From Streptomyces sulfonofaciens (lineage in GTDB: Bacteria > Actinomycetota > Actinomycetes > Streptomycetales > Streptomycetaceae), in assembly GCF_014656295.1 (NCBI RefSeq), contig NZ_BNCD01000002.1, forward strand, positions 1 to 64,000: a stretch of 64,000 nucleotides of DNA, in the 5' to 3' direction. The notes under the pieces were generated by a model. The model ran no database searches, had not been told where the DNA came from, and worked only from the letters and a program-made list of their open reading frames with translations. Positions 8,391 through 19,798 of the stretch are shown here, piece by piece. The first letter of the stretch is position 1, and each line of letters starts with the position of its first letter. The position numbers were made by a program, and so were the translations under genes.

Positions 8391-9184
8391 CCATGGAACA
8401 GACAGCCATCGACGACGCGAAGCCGCGGCAGCGGGGCGGGGACCGCCCCGTCGAGCCCGCCGTCGAACTGCTCGACATCTGCAAGTCCTTCGGCAAGGTC
8501 GACGTCCTCAAGGGCGTGTCGGCGACCGTCGTCCCCGGTGAGACGGTGTGCCTCATCGGCGCCTCCGGCTCCGGCAAGTCGACGCTGCTGCGCTGCATCA
8601 ACCTGCTGTCGCCGCCGACCTCCGGGACCATCCGGGTGCACGGCCAGGTGATCACCGCCCCCAAGGTGGACCTGAACGCGGTCCGCTCCCGTATCGGCAT
8701 GGTCTTCCAGCACTTCAACCTCTTCCCGCACAAGAGCGCGCTCGACAACATCACCGTCGCGCTGCGGCGGGTGCGCAGGATGTCCCGGCAGGAGGCCGAG
8801 GAGCGTGCCCTCGCACAGCTCGAGAAGGTGGGCCTGCGCTCCCTCGCGTCCTCGCGCCCGGGGAGCCTGTCCGGGGGTCAGCAGCAGCGGGTGGCCATCG
8901 CGCGCTCGCTCGCCATGGAACCCGACATCATGCTCTTCGACGAGGCCACCTCGGCCCTCGACCCCGAGCTGGTGAAGGGCGTGCTCGACGTCATGCGCGA
9001 CCTCGCCACATCCTCCGGTATGACCATGGTGGTGGTCACCCACGAGATGAACTTCGCCCGGGAGGTGTCCGACCGCGTCCTGTTCATGGACAGCGGCGTG
9101 ATCGCGGAGGAGGGCCCGGCACGGCAACTGCTCGCCGACCCGCAGACGCCCCGGCTGCGCTCCTTCCTCTCCCAGGTGCTGTGA
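8387..9184 (+). CDS. Amino-acid-type ABC transporter ATPase (GlnQ/HisP family)
   Basis: The 265-residue ATPase powers the importer whose permease gene it overlaps by ATGA. Walker A (GASGSGKST), the Q-loop (VFQHFNLFP), the signature LSGGQQQR, Walker B ([12 protein letters not shown]) and the switch histidine (VVTHEM) are all intact, so it should be active. It has a slightly longer N-terminus than GlnQ. The order permease-ATPase with the binding protein elsewhere in the cluster is unusual but consistent with one transport system. Confidence 0.93.
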   Translation: MTMEQTAIDDAKPRQRGGDRPVEPAVELLDICKSFGKVDVLKGVSATVVPGETVCLIGASGSGKSTLLRCINLLSPPTSGTIRVHGQVITAPKVDLNAVRSRIGMVFQHFNLFPHKSALDNITVALRRVRRMSRQEAEERALAQLEKVGLRSLASSRPGSLSGGQQQRVAIARSLAMEPDIMLFDEATSALDPELVKGVLDVMRDLATSSGMTMVVVTHEMNFAREVSDRVLFMDSGVIAEEGPARQLLADPQTPRLRSFLSQVL

Positions 9185-9384
9185 CCGGGGTGCCCTGACC
9201 CGGTGCGCCGCCCCGGCGCCCGGCCCCGGTGTCCCGTCGGCCCGGCGCCCGGCCCGAGCCCACCGGCACCGACTTCCTTCCACCGTTCGCAGTGCGCGCG
9301 GAGCACTGGCGCCGCCCGCCCGCTCCGCACCAGGTGCACGAGGCAGGGCCGGGTGCTCCCGCCGCCCGACAAGACTTGGTGACC

Positions 9385-10875
9385 ATGACGAACGAAGCGC
9401 CGGCCCTCGGCATGCGCCCCATCCACACCCTCCTGCGCGACCTCTCGGCCCGGGGCATGCGGCTGCATTCGCTGCTCGTTCACCGGCACGGGAGAACGGT
9501 GCTCGACCTGTGGCAGTGGCCCCACGAACCAGACCTCAAGCACAAGACCCACTCGGCCACCAAGAGCTTCACCGGCACCGCCGTCGGCTTCGCCGAGGCC
9601 GAAGGGCTGCTGAGACTGGACGACCCGGTGGTCTCCTTCTTCGCCGGACGGCTGCCCGGCCCGCCCGGCGAGAACCTGAGCCGGATGCGGGTCCGCGACC
9701 TGCTGACCATGCAGACGGGCCACGGCAGGGGACTGTCCGGGGCGACGACGAGGCTGCGCCCCACGGGCTGGGTGGGAGAGTTCCTCGACGAGCCGGTCCG
9801 CCAGGCCCCGGGCCTCTCCTTCCAGTACAGCAGCACCACCAGCCACGTCCTGTCCGCCATCGTGCAGCAGGTGTCCGGGGTGCCCGTGGACGAGTACCTG
9901 CGTCCCCGCCTCTTCGAACCCCTCGGCATCACCGACTTCGCGTGGGAGCACGACCCCGAAGGAGTCGCGAGCGGCGGCAACGGGCTGTCACTGCGGCCGC
10001 GTGACCTGCTCTCCTTCGGGGTGCTCCACCTCCAGGACGGGATGTGGCAGGGCAGACGCGTCCTGCCGGCCGGCTGGCCCCAGAAGGCGTCGGCCCTGCA
10101 CGTGCTCAAGGCCGTCAGCGGCCGGTGGAACGGCTCGGAACTCCTGCCGCCCCCCGAGGACGCCCCGGTGGACTCCGGCTACGGGTATCAGTTCTGGACC
10201 ACCGACGACGGCATCTACAACGCCTCCGGCATCTTCGGACAGGAGTGCATGGTCTTCCCCCGCCACGGCGGTGTCGTCGTCGTCACCGGCGCGATGGGGG
10301 ACGGCAGCTACCACGACCTGCCCGCCATGCTCAGGACGGCGTTCCGCGCGTCCTTCGGCGACGGCGCGGCGGACGACGCGCAGGACGCCGGGGAGGGTGC
10401 GGCGGTGCGGCGGTGGGTGCGGGGCGCCCGCGATCCCGAGCGGCTCGACCCCTCGGTGCGCCGGGTCGGCCTGCACGAGACCTACGACTTCGAGGCCAAC
10501 GAGCAGGGCGTTCGCTCCCTGTCCGTCGAGGTGCGTGCCGACTCCGTGCTGCTCGTCGTCGAGGACGAGCGCGGACGGCACACCATCGAGCACGGTGTCG
10601 GCCACTGGGTCCGCCAGCGCACCGGCGTCAGCACCTGGCGGCTCCACCACTCCTACCAGGAGGAGTCCGCGCTCGTGCTGGCCGGCGCCCAGTGGTCCGA
10701 CGGGGAGGGGGCCGACGGGGACGTCCTGAGCGCGACGTGGCACTTCCTGGAGAGCCCGTTCATCGACCGGCTCGTGCTCCGGTTCGGTGACGGGCGGGTG
10801 AGCGTCGAACGCGCCGTCAACGTCAACTCCGGGCCCACCCGGCTCCCGTCCGCCCACGGCGTGCGCCGCGGGTGA
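9385..10875 (+). CDS. Serine hydrolase of the beta-lactamase / class C penicillin-binding superfamily
   Basis: The 496-residue protein has the SxxK motif as Ser57-Ala-Thr-Lys60 and the second motif as Tyr148-Ser-Ser, in the order and spacing of class C beta-lactamase-like esterases and D-aminopeptidases. There is no clear signal peptide, which argues for an intracellular esterase or amidase over a cell-wall enzyme. A C-terminal stretch of about 150 residues is an extra domain of unknown role. The ATG at 9385 has only a weak ribosome binding site, and a GTG two codons earlier is possible. It is convergent with the aminotransferase-fold operon. It is one of four unrelated hydrolases in this locus. 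Confidence 0.82.
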   Translation: MTNEAPALGMRPIHTLLRDLSARGMRLHSLLVHRHGRTVLDLWQWPHEPDLKHKTHSATKSFTGTAVGFAEAEGLLRLDDPVVSFFAGRLPGPPGENLSRMRVRDLLTMQTGHGRGLSGATTRLRPTGWVGEFLDEPVRQAPGLSFQYSSTTSHVLSAIVQQVSGVPVDEYLRPRLFEPLGITDFAWEHDPEGVASGGNGLSLRPRDLLSFGVLHLQDGMWQGRRVLPAGWPQKASALHVLKAVSGRWNGSELLPPPEDAPVDSGYGYQFWTTDDGIYNASGIFGQECMVFPRHGGVVVVTGAMGDGSYHDLPAMLRTAFRASFGDGAADDAQDAGEGAAVRRWVRGARDPERLDPSVRRVGLHETYDFEANEQGVRSLSVEVRADSVLLVVEDERGRHTIEHGVGHWVRQRTGVSTWRLHHSYQEESALVLAGAQWSDGEGADGDVLSATWHFLESPFIDRLVLRFGDGRVSVERAVNVNSGPTRLPSAHGVRRG

Positions 10876-10911
10876 CGCCCGGCCCCCCCCGAGCGGGCCG
10901 GGCCGAACGGA

Positions 10912-10959
10912 CCGGGTCCCGAGCGGGCCGGGTCCCGAGCGGGCCGGGTCCCGAGCGGG
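10912..10959. repeat. Three tandem 16-bp repeats between convergent genes
   Basis: The unit CCGGGTCCCGAGCGGG is repeated exactly at 10912, 10928 and 10944, and a related CCGTCCCGGGCC follows. The units are themselves partly self-complementary. They lie between the serine hydrolase stop and the end of the leftward operon and may act in termination. Confidence 0.8.
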
Positions 10960-10988
10960 CCGTCCCGGGCCGGCGCCCGGGACGGGGT

Positions 10989-13325
10989 TCACCTCGGGTC
11001 CCGGCCCAGCCCCGCGAGCGCCCTCGCCAGCCCGTCCATGAACGCCTCCACGTGGCCGGTCTCCCACACCAGGGGCGGACGGATCTTCAGCACGTCCCCG
11101 CGGGGGCCGGTACGGCCCGCCAGCACGCCCTGCTCCACCAGGCGGTCCAGCAACTCCCGTGCCAGCGCCCCGGAGGGCCGGGCGCCGTCGGAGAGCACGT
11201 CGACGCCCGCGAGCAGCCCGGTGCCGCGTACCTCGCCCAGCAGCGGTTCCGCGGCGGCCACCGCACGCAGCCGCTCCCGCAGCAGCGAACCCACCTCGAC
11301 GGCACGCTGCGGGAGACCCGTCGCCTCCAGCACATCGAGGACCGCGTGCCCGGCGGCCGCGGCGACCGGTGTCGCGGCGAAGGTGGAGAAGTACTCGTAG
11401 TCCCGCGCCAGCACCTCGGCGATCTCCCGCCGGGTGACCACCGCACCGATGGGGTATCCGGCCCCCATCGGCTTGCCCAGCGTCACGATGTCGGGCGTGA
11501 TCCCCGCCAGCGAGAAGCGCCACAACTGCGGGCCGCTGCGCCCGTAACCGGACTGCACCTCGTCCGCCAGGCTCAAGGCGCCGACGGCGTGGGCGCCCTC
11601 GACGAGACCGGCGAGGAACCCGGCGGGCGCGTCGAGGATGCCCTCGGACGTGAACTGCGAGTCGGCCGCCACCAGCGCCGGCCGGGCCCCGCCGGCCGCC
11701 AGCGCCGCCCCGGCCCGCTCGATCCGCCCGGCCGCCACGGCCGCGGTCAGGTCGGCCGCGGGGCCGTGCGGGGCGCGGTAGGTGGCGACGCGCCGCGGCC
11801 GGTACCCCTTGGGCCACTCGTTCGAGCTGAGGTCCGCCATCCACGCGGAGGCACCGTGGTACGCGTGCTCCGCGACGATCGCACCGTCGCCGCCGGTGGC
11901 GGCGACGGCCAGCCGCCAGGCCAGCTCGTTGGCCTCGGTGCCGGAGGTGGTGAACAGACAGGTGTCGAGGGGGGCCGGCACGGTGGCCAGGATCCGCTCC
12001 GCCAGCTCGACGATGCCCGGATGCAGATACCGGGAGTGCGTGTTCAGGGCGGCCAGTTGGGTGCCCACGGCGTTGGTGACGGCCGGGTGCGCGTGCCCGA
12101 CCACGGGGACGTTGTTGTAGCCGTCGAGGTACCGCGTGCCGTCGGCGGCGAACAACCAGGGGCCCTCGCCGCGGACCAGTTCGAGCGGGCGCCGGTAGAA
12201 CAGCGGTGACAGCGGACCGCCCATCGCCGCGGCCCGCCGCGCCGGCAGCGCGCCCCGCGGCACGGCACCGGCGAGGTCGCGGGCCCCGGCAAGGCGCGTC
12301 ATCCGGTCGGCGAGCCCGGCCGGCTCAAGGGCGGCGAGGACCCCCAGCACCTGCTCGCTGCCGTCGTCGTACTGCGTGATGTAGCGGTGGTTGTCGCGGT
12401 GCCGCCCGCGGCGGGCCGCCGACACCGCCAGGGTGGTCAGCAGCCGGGCGATGACCAGCTCACCGAGGACGGACGCCTCGGCCGTGGACAGCCTGCGGTG
12501 CCGCTGGTACCCGCGCAGCACGGCCTCCGTCAGGCGCCAGAGCCGGCCGGACGACACGTCGGTGCCGCGCAGCACCGAGGTGAGGGTCACCGCGAGGTCG
12601 CACACCGCGGCGGTGTGGTGCATGTCGCCGAAGTCGATCACCCCGCTGATCCGTCCCCCGGGCCCGGCCAGCACATTGGTGAGCGTGACGTCGGCGTGCT
12701 GCACCCAGGACGGCAGGGTGCGGGTGGCGTCCAGCGCGGGACGCACCCGGTCGGCCAGTTCGTGCAGCCGCTCCGCGCCGGCCCACGAGCCGGCCCGCAC
12801 CACCTCGGGGGCCCGCCGGATGTCCCACATCAGCGCCCGGCCCGCGGCCGGGTGGAAGAAGCCCTGCAAGGCGGTCGAGACCCGGCCGGCGGCGTCCCCG
12901 ACCCGCTCGGCGAGCTCAGGGCCGAGCCGCTTGCCCTCCAGCGGGGCACCGGGGAGCAGCGTGATCATCCGGACCAGGCACGCGCGGCCGGAGTCGTCGT
13001 GCACGCGCACGACCGGCTTGCCCGCCTGGGCGGGCACCAGGGCGGGCACGGCGAGGGACGGATCGGACGCGCGCACGTGCTCCAGCGCCCGCACCTCCAT
13101 GTCGACGACACCGGGGTCCTCGGCGGGGTTGGAGATCTTCAGGACGAAGCCGCGGTCGACGAGAACGTTGAGGTCGCGTTCGCTGTCGAGCGGACGCACC
13201 CGGGGTTCTGACATGTTCCAGTGCCTCAGCAGCGCCTGCCTCAGGCGCTCCGAGGAGAACGCCGGTGCGGGCTCGGCGAAGACTCCGCTCACCGAGCCGT
13301 CCGGCCCTGGCGCGTCCGTGGTCAT
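10989..13325 (-). CDS. Fusion of APH-type kinase and class III aminotransferase-fold enzyme (phospholyase-like)
   Basis: The 778-residue protein joins two enzymes. Residues about 30-330 are an aminoglycoside-phosphotransferase-fold kinase with the catalytic loop His210-x-Asp212-x4-Asn217 and the metal motif Asp231-Phe-Gly. Residues about 370-770 are a class III PLP enzyme with the PLP lysine Lys618 in TLGKPMGAGYP and the LADEVQSGYGR strand. In vertebrates the separate homologues are hydroxylysine kinase and the phospholyases for phosphohydroxylysine or phosphoethanolamine, which release an aldehyde, phosphate and ammonia. The bacterial fusion probably phosphorylates an amino alcohol and then eliminates phosphate. 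AGAGGA stands eight bases before the ATG at 13325. It ends the aconitase-MBL operon. The substrate is not proven, and a plain aminotransferase cannot be excluded. Confidence 0.85.
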   Translation of the reverse strand: MTTDAPGPDGSVSGVFAEPAPAFSSERLRQALLRHWNMSEPRVRPLDSERDLNVLVDRGFVLKISNPAEDPGVVDMEVRALEHVRASDPSLAVPALVPAQAGKPVVRVHDDSGRACLVRMITLLPGAPLEGKRLGPELAERVGDAAGRVSTALQGFFHPAAGRALMWDIRRAPEVVRAGSWAGAERLHELADRVRPALDATRTLPSWVQHADVTLTNVLAGPGGRISGVIDFGDMHHTAAVCDLAVTLTSVLRGTDVSSGRLWRLTEAVLRGYQRHRRLSTAEASVLGELVIARLLTTLAVSAARRGRHRDNHRYITQYDDGSEQVLGVLAALEPAGLADRMTRLAGARDLAGAVPRGALPARRAAAMGGPLSPLFYRRPLELVRGEGPWLFAADGTRYLDGYNNVPVVGHAHPAVTNAVGTQLAALNTHSRYLHPGIVELAERILATVPAPLDTCLFTTSGTEANELAWRLAVAATGGDGAIVAEHAYHGASAWMADLSSNEWPKGYRPRRVATYRAPHGPAADLTAAVAAGRIERAGAALAAGGARPALVAADSQFTSEGILDAPAGFLAGLVEGAHAVGALSLADEVQSGYGRSGPQLWRFSLAGITPDIVTLGKPMGAGYPIGAVVTRREIAEVLARDYEYFSTFAATPVAAAAGHAVLDVLEATGLPQRAVEVGSLLRERLRAVAAAEPLLGEVRGTGLLAGVDVLSDGARPSGALARELLDRLVEQGVLAGRTGPRGDVLKIRPPLVWETGHVEAFMDGLARALAGLGRDPR

Positions 13326-13396
13326 GATGACGGTCCTCTCTCGTGGGTGGTCCCGGCCGTGCCGGGGGGCCTGCGCGTGGCGACGGGCGCGGGCGC

Positions 13397-14147
13397 TCAC
13401 GGAGCCGGCGCGGAGAGACCGCCGGTGCCCGGAGCGTGCGCGCCGGGCACGGCGGGTGGGAGCAGATAGTCGCCGGGGGCCCCGTCCACCACCGTGAACG
13501 GCCGGTCGTGGCCGGGGTAGACCAGGTCGGCCCGGGTGCGCACGAGTTCCACCGACCGTGCCGCGTCCGCCTCGTCGGCCAGCACGTTGGTGCAGCGTCC
13601 CGCCCGCAGCGCGCGCGCCGACGACACGGCGTCGCCCGTCAGCAGCGCCGTGCCGCCGGCGGTGTGCACGGTCAGGCCGATCGAGCCCTTCGTGTGCCCG
13701 GGCAGACCCGTGACGGTGACGCCCGGCGCGATGCCGAGCCCGTCCGCGGCGTCGCGCACCGCGCAGGACCGCAGGATCGCCGCCGACCACGGGGGAGTGA
13801 ACGGATCGTCGGTGGGCGCGGAGCCGAGGTGGTCCGCCTCCGCGGGGTGCAGCAGGACGTCGGCGCTCCGGAAGAGGTCGGCGTTCTGGATGTGGTCCCA
13901 GTGGCTGTGGGAGAGCACCAGGACGTCGATGACGCCGGGGCCGAGTCCCCGCCGGGCGAGGGCCCCGAGCAGCGCTCTTCTGCGGCCCGTGTGCCCGCAG
14001 TCGAACAGGATCCGCAGCGATCCGGCGGTGACGAGGTAGACGGCGCCGAAACCGATGCTCCCCTGGTCGGAGGAGAGCCCCTGACCGGTCAGCAGCGTGT
14101 CGATCGCGGGCGGGTCGGAGGGGAGGCGGTCGCGGGCGGCGGGCGGC

Positions 14148-14155
<8 letters not shown>
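13397..14155 (-). CDS. Metallo-beta-lactamase-fold hydrolase
   Basis: The 252-residue protein carries the metal motif His83-Ser-His85-Trp-Asp87-His88, a further histidine in LPGHTKGS, an aspartate in LLTGDAV and a C-terminal His in YPGHD, which together form a dinuclear metal site. Quorum-quenching lactonases, glyoxalase II and other hydrolases share this set. Its start overlaps the end of the aconitase-type gene by 8 bp, so it is translationally coupled to it. It could open a lactone or cleave a thioester of the pathway. Confidence 0.85.
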
Positions 14156-16853
<2,698 letters not shown>

Positions 16854-16867
16854 CGTGCTCCTCCCTG

Positions 16868-16885
16868 AATAGCTTATAGGCTATA
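16868..16885. promoter_or_regulatory. Operator copy directly upstream of the aconitase operon
   Basis: ATAGCTTATAGGCTAT (16869-16884) differs at one base from the inner 16 bp of the perfect palindrome at 1385-1402. It is 15 bp from the start codon, so a bound protein would block transcription or initiation. Confidence 0.72.
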
Positions 16886-17110
16886 GCAGCAGTGGAGGCA
16901 AAACCAGCCGGCCCTGGACCGCAGGTGGTCCAGGGCCGGGCCGAGGGGGGCGGGGTGTGCGCTGGGGGTGCGGGGTGTGCGTGCGGGGGCGGTGGAGCCG
17001 GGGAGGTGGAGCCGGTTCGCCGGACCGCGGCCCGTCCGGCCCTGTCACCGTCCGGGCCCGTCATCGTCCGGGCCCGTCACTGTCCGGCCCGTACGGGACT
17101 CGGTGCCGGT

Positions 17111-18730
17111 CTAGCTGCCGGCCGGTGTGCCGGAGGCGTCCGCTCCTGCCCCCGGCAGGGCGACCACGGCCGCCGAGCCGTCGGAGCGCGGGTCGCTGCC
17201 CGCGGTCAGCGTCCCGTCCGCGTCGACGGAGACGACGTTGGTGTGCCCGAGGAACTCGGTACGGGCCGGGACCTCGCGCAGCGGGAAGTCGTCGGCGGCC
17301 AGTGCGGCGACCGTGGCGGGCGACAGGTCGGCTTCGTGGTACACGGTGTCCGCGGTGTCTCCCGGCTTCCTGGGGCCCACGACGTACCGCGGAGCGCTGA
17401 CCGCCTGTGCGGGGGAGTGCCCGCCGAGCAGTTGGACGAGCACCTGGGCGTGGATCTGCGGCTGACCGTGGCCGCCCATCGTGGAGTTGACCCAGCGGAC
17501 GCGGTCCTGCTCGGTCACCAGGACGGGCATCAGCGTGTGCTTGGGCCGCTTGCCGGGCCGCAGCACGTTCGGCGAGGCCGCATCGAGGGAGAAGGCGGTG
17601 CCGCGGTTCTGCATGAGGATGCCGGTCCCGGGTTCGAGCACGGCGGACCCGAAGCTGCCGTAGACGCTCTGGATGAGGGAGACGGCGTACCCGTGGGAGT
17701 CCGCGGCGGCCACACCGACGGTGTCGCCGCGCGGCACCGACACCGAGTCCGGGGGGACCGCGGCCCCGGTGCGGCGCGGTGCACGGGAGCGCAGCAGCCG
17801 GACGAGTTCGCCGAAGCCGTGGTCCAGGACGTCGGTCGGCGCGAAGTCGGGATCGGCGAGCAGGGTGTCGCGCACCTCGGTGCCGTCGAGGAACAACCGG
17901 GCGAGCACACCGGCGGGAAGCCCCGGAGAAGGGGTGTGAAGGCCCAGTTCGGTCAGCGCCCGTACCGTGCGCAGCAGTGCGAAGCCCTGGGTGTTGGGCG
18001 GGCTCGTGTGGACCCGGACGCCCGAGAAGGGCGCCGAGATCGCGGGGGTGGTGCGGACGGTGTACGCCCTGAGGTCGTCGACCGTCAGCGGACATCCCGC
18101 CGCCTGGAGTCCCGCCGCCAGCGTGGCGCCGACCCGGCCGCCGTACAGCTCGTCAGGGCCGTTCGCGGCGATCTGCCGAAGCGTTTCCGCGAGCCGTTCC
18201 TGAACCAGGGGCCGGCCCTCGCCGAGGAAGTCGCCCCCGGGCGCGAACACCTGCCGGGCGCCCGGGTCCCGGGCGAGCACCTCGCCGTCGGCGGCGAAGG
18301 CCGCGGCGAGCGAGCGGGCCACCGGAACGCCCTCGGCGGCATGGGCGACGGCCGCCCGGAACTGGTCGGCCCAGGCGAGGGCGGCACCGTGCCGCCGGAT
18401 CTCCTGCCAGCCGCGCACCGCACCCGGCACCGTGATCGTGTCCGGGCCCTTGGCCGGCAGACGGCTGCCGTGTGCGGCGCGCAGTTCCGCCGGGTTCCGG
18501 GCGGCGGGGGCCGTGCCGGTCGCGTTGACGCAGACGATCGTGCCCCGCGGATCGCGTACGAGGGCCACCAGGTCACCGCCGACGGCCGTGTTGTGCGGGT
18601 ACACCACGGTGAGCGTGGTGGCCGCGGCCAGTGCGGCGTCGATGGCGTTGCCCCCTGCCCGGTAGGCCCGCTCCCCGGCCTCGGTGGCCAGATGGTGGGG
18701 GGTGGCGATGGCGCCGTGTGTCCGTCTCAA
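17111..18730 (-). CDS. Gamma-glutamyltransferase family protein
   Basis: The 539-residue protein is an Ntn-hydrolase of the gamma-glutamyltransferase type, which cleaves gamma-glutamyl amides such as glutathione. The N-terminus has the family motif AIATPHHLAT, and the autocleavage threonine is expected in GDTVGVAAADSHG, followed by AVSLIQSVYG. A later segment (NSTMGGHGQPQIH) matches the small-subunit active site. A TTG at 18730 is chosen since GAGGAG stands five bases before it; a longer frame to 18844 runs into the divergent promoter. No signal peptide is obvious, so it resembles cytoplasmic YwrD-like members. It faces the RpiR regulator across 107 bp and may be controlled by it. Confidence 0.85.
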   Translation of the reverse strand: MRRTHGAIATPHHLATEAGERAYRAGGNAIDAALAAATTLTVVYPHNTAVGGDLVALVRDPRGTIVCVNATGTAPAARNPAELRAAHGSRLPAKGPDTITVPGAVRGWQEIRRHGAALAWADQFRAAVAHAAEGVPVARSLAAAFAADGEVLARDPGARQVFAPGGDFLGEGRPLVQERLAETLRQIAANGPDELYGGRVGATLAAGLQAAGCPLTVDDLRAYTVRTTPAISAPFSGVRVHTSPPNTQGFALLRTVRALTELGLHTPSPGLPAGVLARLFLDGTEVRDTLLADPDFAPTDVLDHGFGELVRLLRSRAPRRTGAAVPPDSVSVPRGDTVGVAAADSHGYAVSLIQSVYGSFGSAVLEPGTGILMQNRGTAFSLDAASPNVLRPGKRPKHTLMPVLVTEQDRVRWVNSTMGGHGQPQIHAQVLVQLLGGHSPAQAVSAPRYVVGPRKPGDTADTVYHEADLSPATVAALAADDFPLREVPARTEFLGHTNVVSVDADGTLTAGSDPRSDGSAAVVALPGAGADASGTPAGS

Positions 18731-18837
18731 GGGAACTCCTCGACCGAGTGCGTGGCGGCCGGGTGACGGAAGGTCGGCATCGCGGCCGTGGCGGGGCGGA
18801 TTCGAACAGATCGGGTACCGTAGCATTCTCGACAGAA

Positions 18838-19731
18838 ATGGCAATGCTTGATATGAATACTACGGAACCTCCGAGCGGGCACTCGCTGGCGAGCCGGGTC
18901 AACCACGAGTGGAGTCGGCTCACCAGGACCGAACGCAAGGTGGCGCGCTATCTGGTGGCCGCGGCCCCCCAGGACGTCATGCTGGCCGCCGCGGGCGACA
19001 TCGCGCGCAGGACGGGCACGAGCGACGCCACCGTGGTGCGCACCGCAAGACGACTCGGCTACGCGGGCCTTCCGGACCTCAAGAACTCCCTCGGGGCACA
19101 CCTCGGCGCCGGTGGGGCACCGCAGATCAGCACCCGTCTGGAGATCTCCCAGGCGTCGAAGGACCTCGCCGACGCCTCGTCGGCCGTCGTGGACGACGCG
19201 AGGGAGCGCATCAGGCGGTTCGGCGCCGGGCTCGACGTGGCCCGGCTGACCGAGGCGTTGCGGCTCATCGTCTCGGCCGGGGAGGTGTTCTGCTACGGAT
19301 GGGGCTCCAACGAACTGAGCGCCCGGTACCTCGCGCTCAAGCTCAACCGTGCGGGCAAGCGGTCCCGGGCCTGCGGCACCACCGGATTCACCCTGGCCGA
19401 CGAGCTGCTGACCCTGACCCCCCAGCACGCCGCCGTCGTGTTCGCCCCCGGCCGGGCCCTTCCCGACCTGCGGCTGCTGATCGCCCACGCGAAGGCGATG
19501 GGCATCGGGGTGGTCCTCGTGACGGAGCGGCTGGACCAGGAGATCGTCGACATGGTGGACGTCGTCCTCTCCGACGAGAGCTCACCGGGCGGCCTGACCG
19601 CCGAACCCCTGTGCGCCATGCTCCTGGCCGACATGCTCGTCCTCGCCGCGATGTCGGTCGGCAAGGAGCCGGCCGTCGACACCTACGCCCTGCTGACGAG
19701 GCTCAGGCAGGAGATCGTCCCGGACGCCTGA
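18838..19731 (+). CDS. RpiR/MurR-family transcriptional regulator
   Basis: The 297-residue protein has an N-terminal helix-turn-helix (residues about 15-95, with LTRTERKVARYL and ATVVRTARRLGYAG) and a C-terminal SIS sugar-isomerase-fold sensor domain (about 130-270). Such proteins usually sense phosphosugars, but some control amino-acid catabolism. The start is uncertain: ATG at 18838, 18844 or 18853, none with a clear SD. An inverted repeat AGCATT/AATGCT spans 18822-18848. It lies between the divergent GGT gene and the dehydratase-like gene, so both are likely targets. Confidence 0.87.
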   Translation: MAMLDMNTTEPPSGHSLASRVNHEWSRLTRTERKVARYLVAAAPQDVMLAAAGDIARRTGTSDATVVRTARRLGYAGLPDLKNSLGAHLGAGGAPQISTRLEISQASKDLADASSAVVDDARERIRRFGAGLDVARLTEALRLIVSAGEVFCYGWGSNELSARYLALKLNRAGKRSRACGTTGFTLADELLTLTPQHAAVVFAPGRALPDLRLLIAHAKAMGIGVVLVTERLDQEIVDMVDVVLSDESSPGGLTAEPLCAMLLADMLVLAAMSVGKEPAVDTYALLTRLRQEIVPDA

Positions 19732-19751
19732 GTGCCACGCGCCCCGGACCG

Positions 19752-19775
19752 GGCCCGACCGGGCCCGGTCGGGCC
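19752..19775. terminator. GC hairpin between the RpiR and dehydratase genes
   Basis: GGCCCGACC and GGTCGGGCC pair perfectly around the loop GGGCCC. It may be an attenuator or partial terminator within a short operon. Confidence 0.5.
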
Positions 19776-19798
19776 GAAGGCCCCCATCGAGGAGTGAG

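Noticed and set aside
9988..11844. 618-residue minus-strand frame running into the aminotransferase-fold gene
   Set aside because: It is in a different frame from the kinase-PLP fusion and is Arg/Gly/Pro-rich without motifs.
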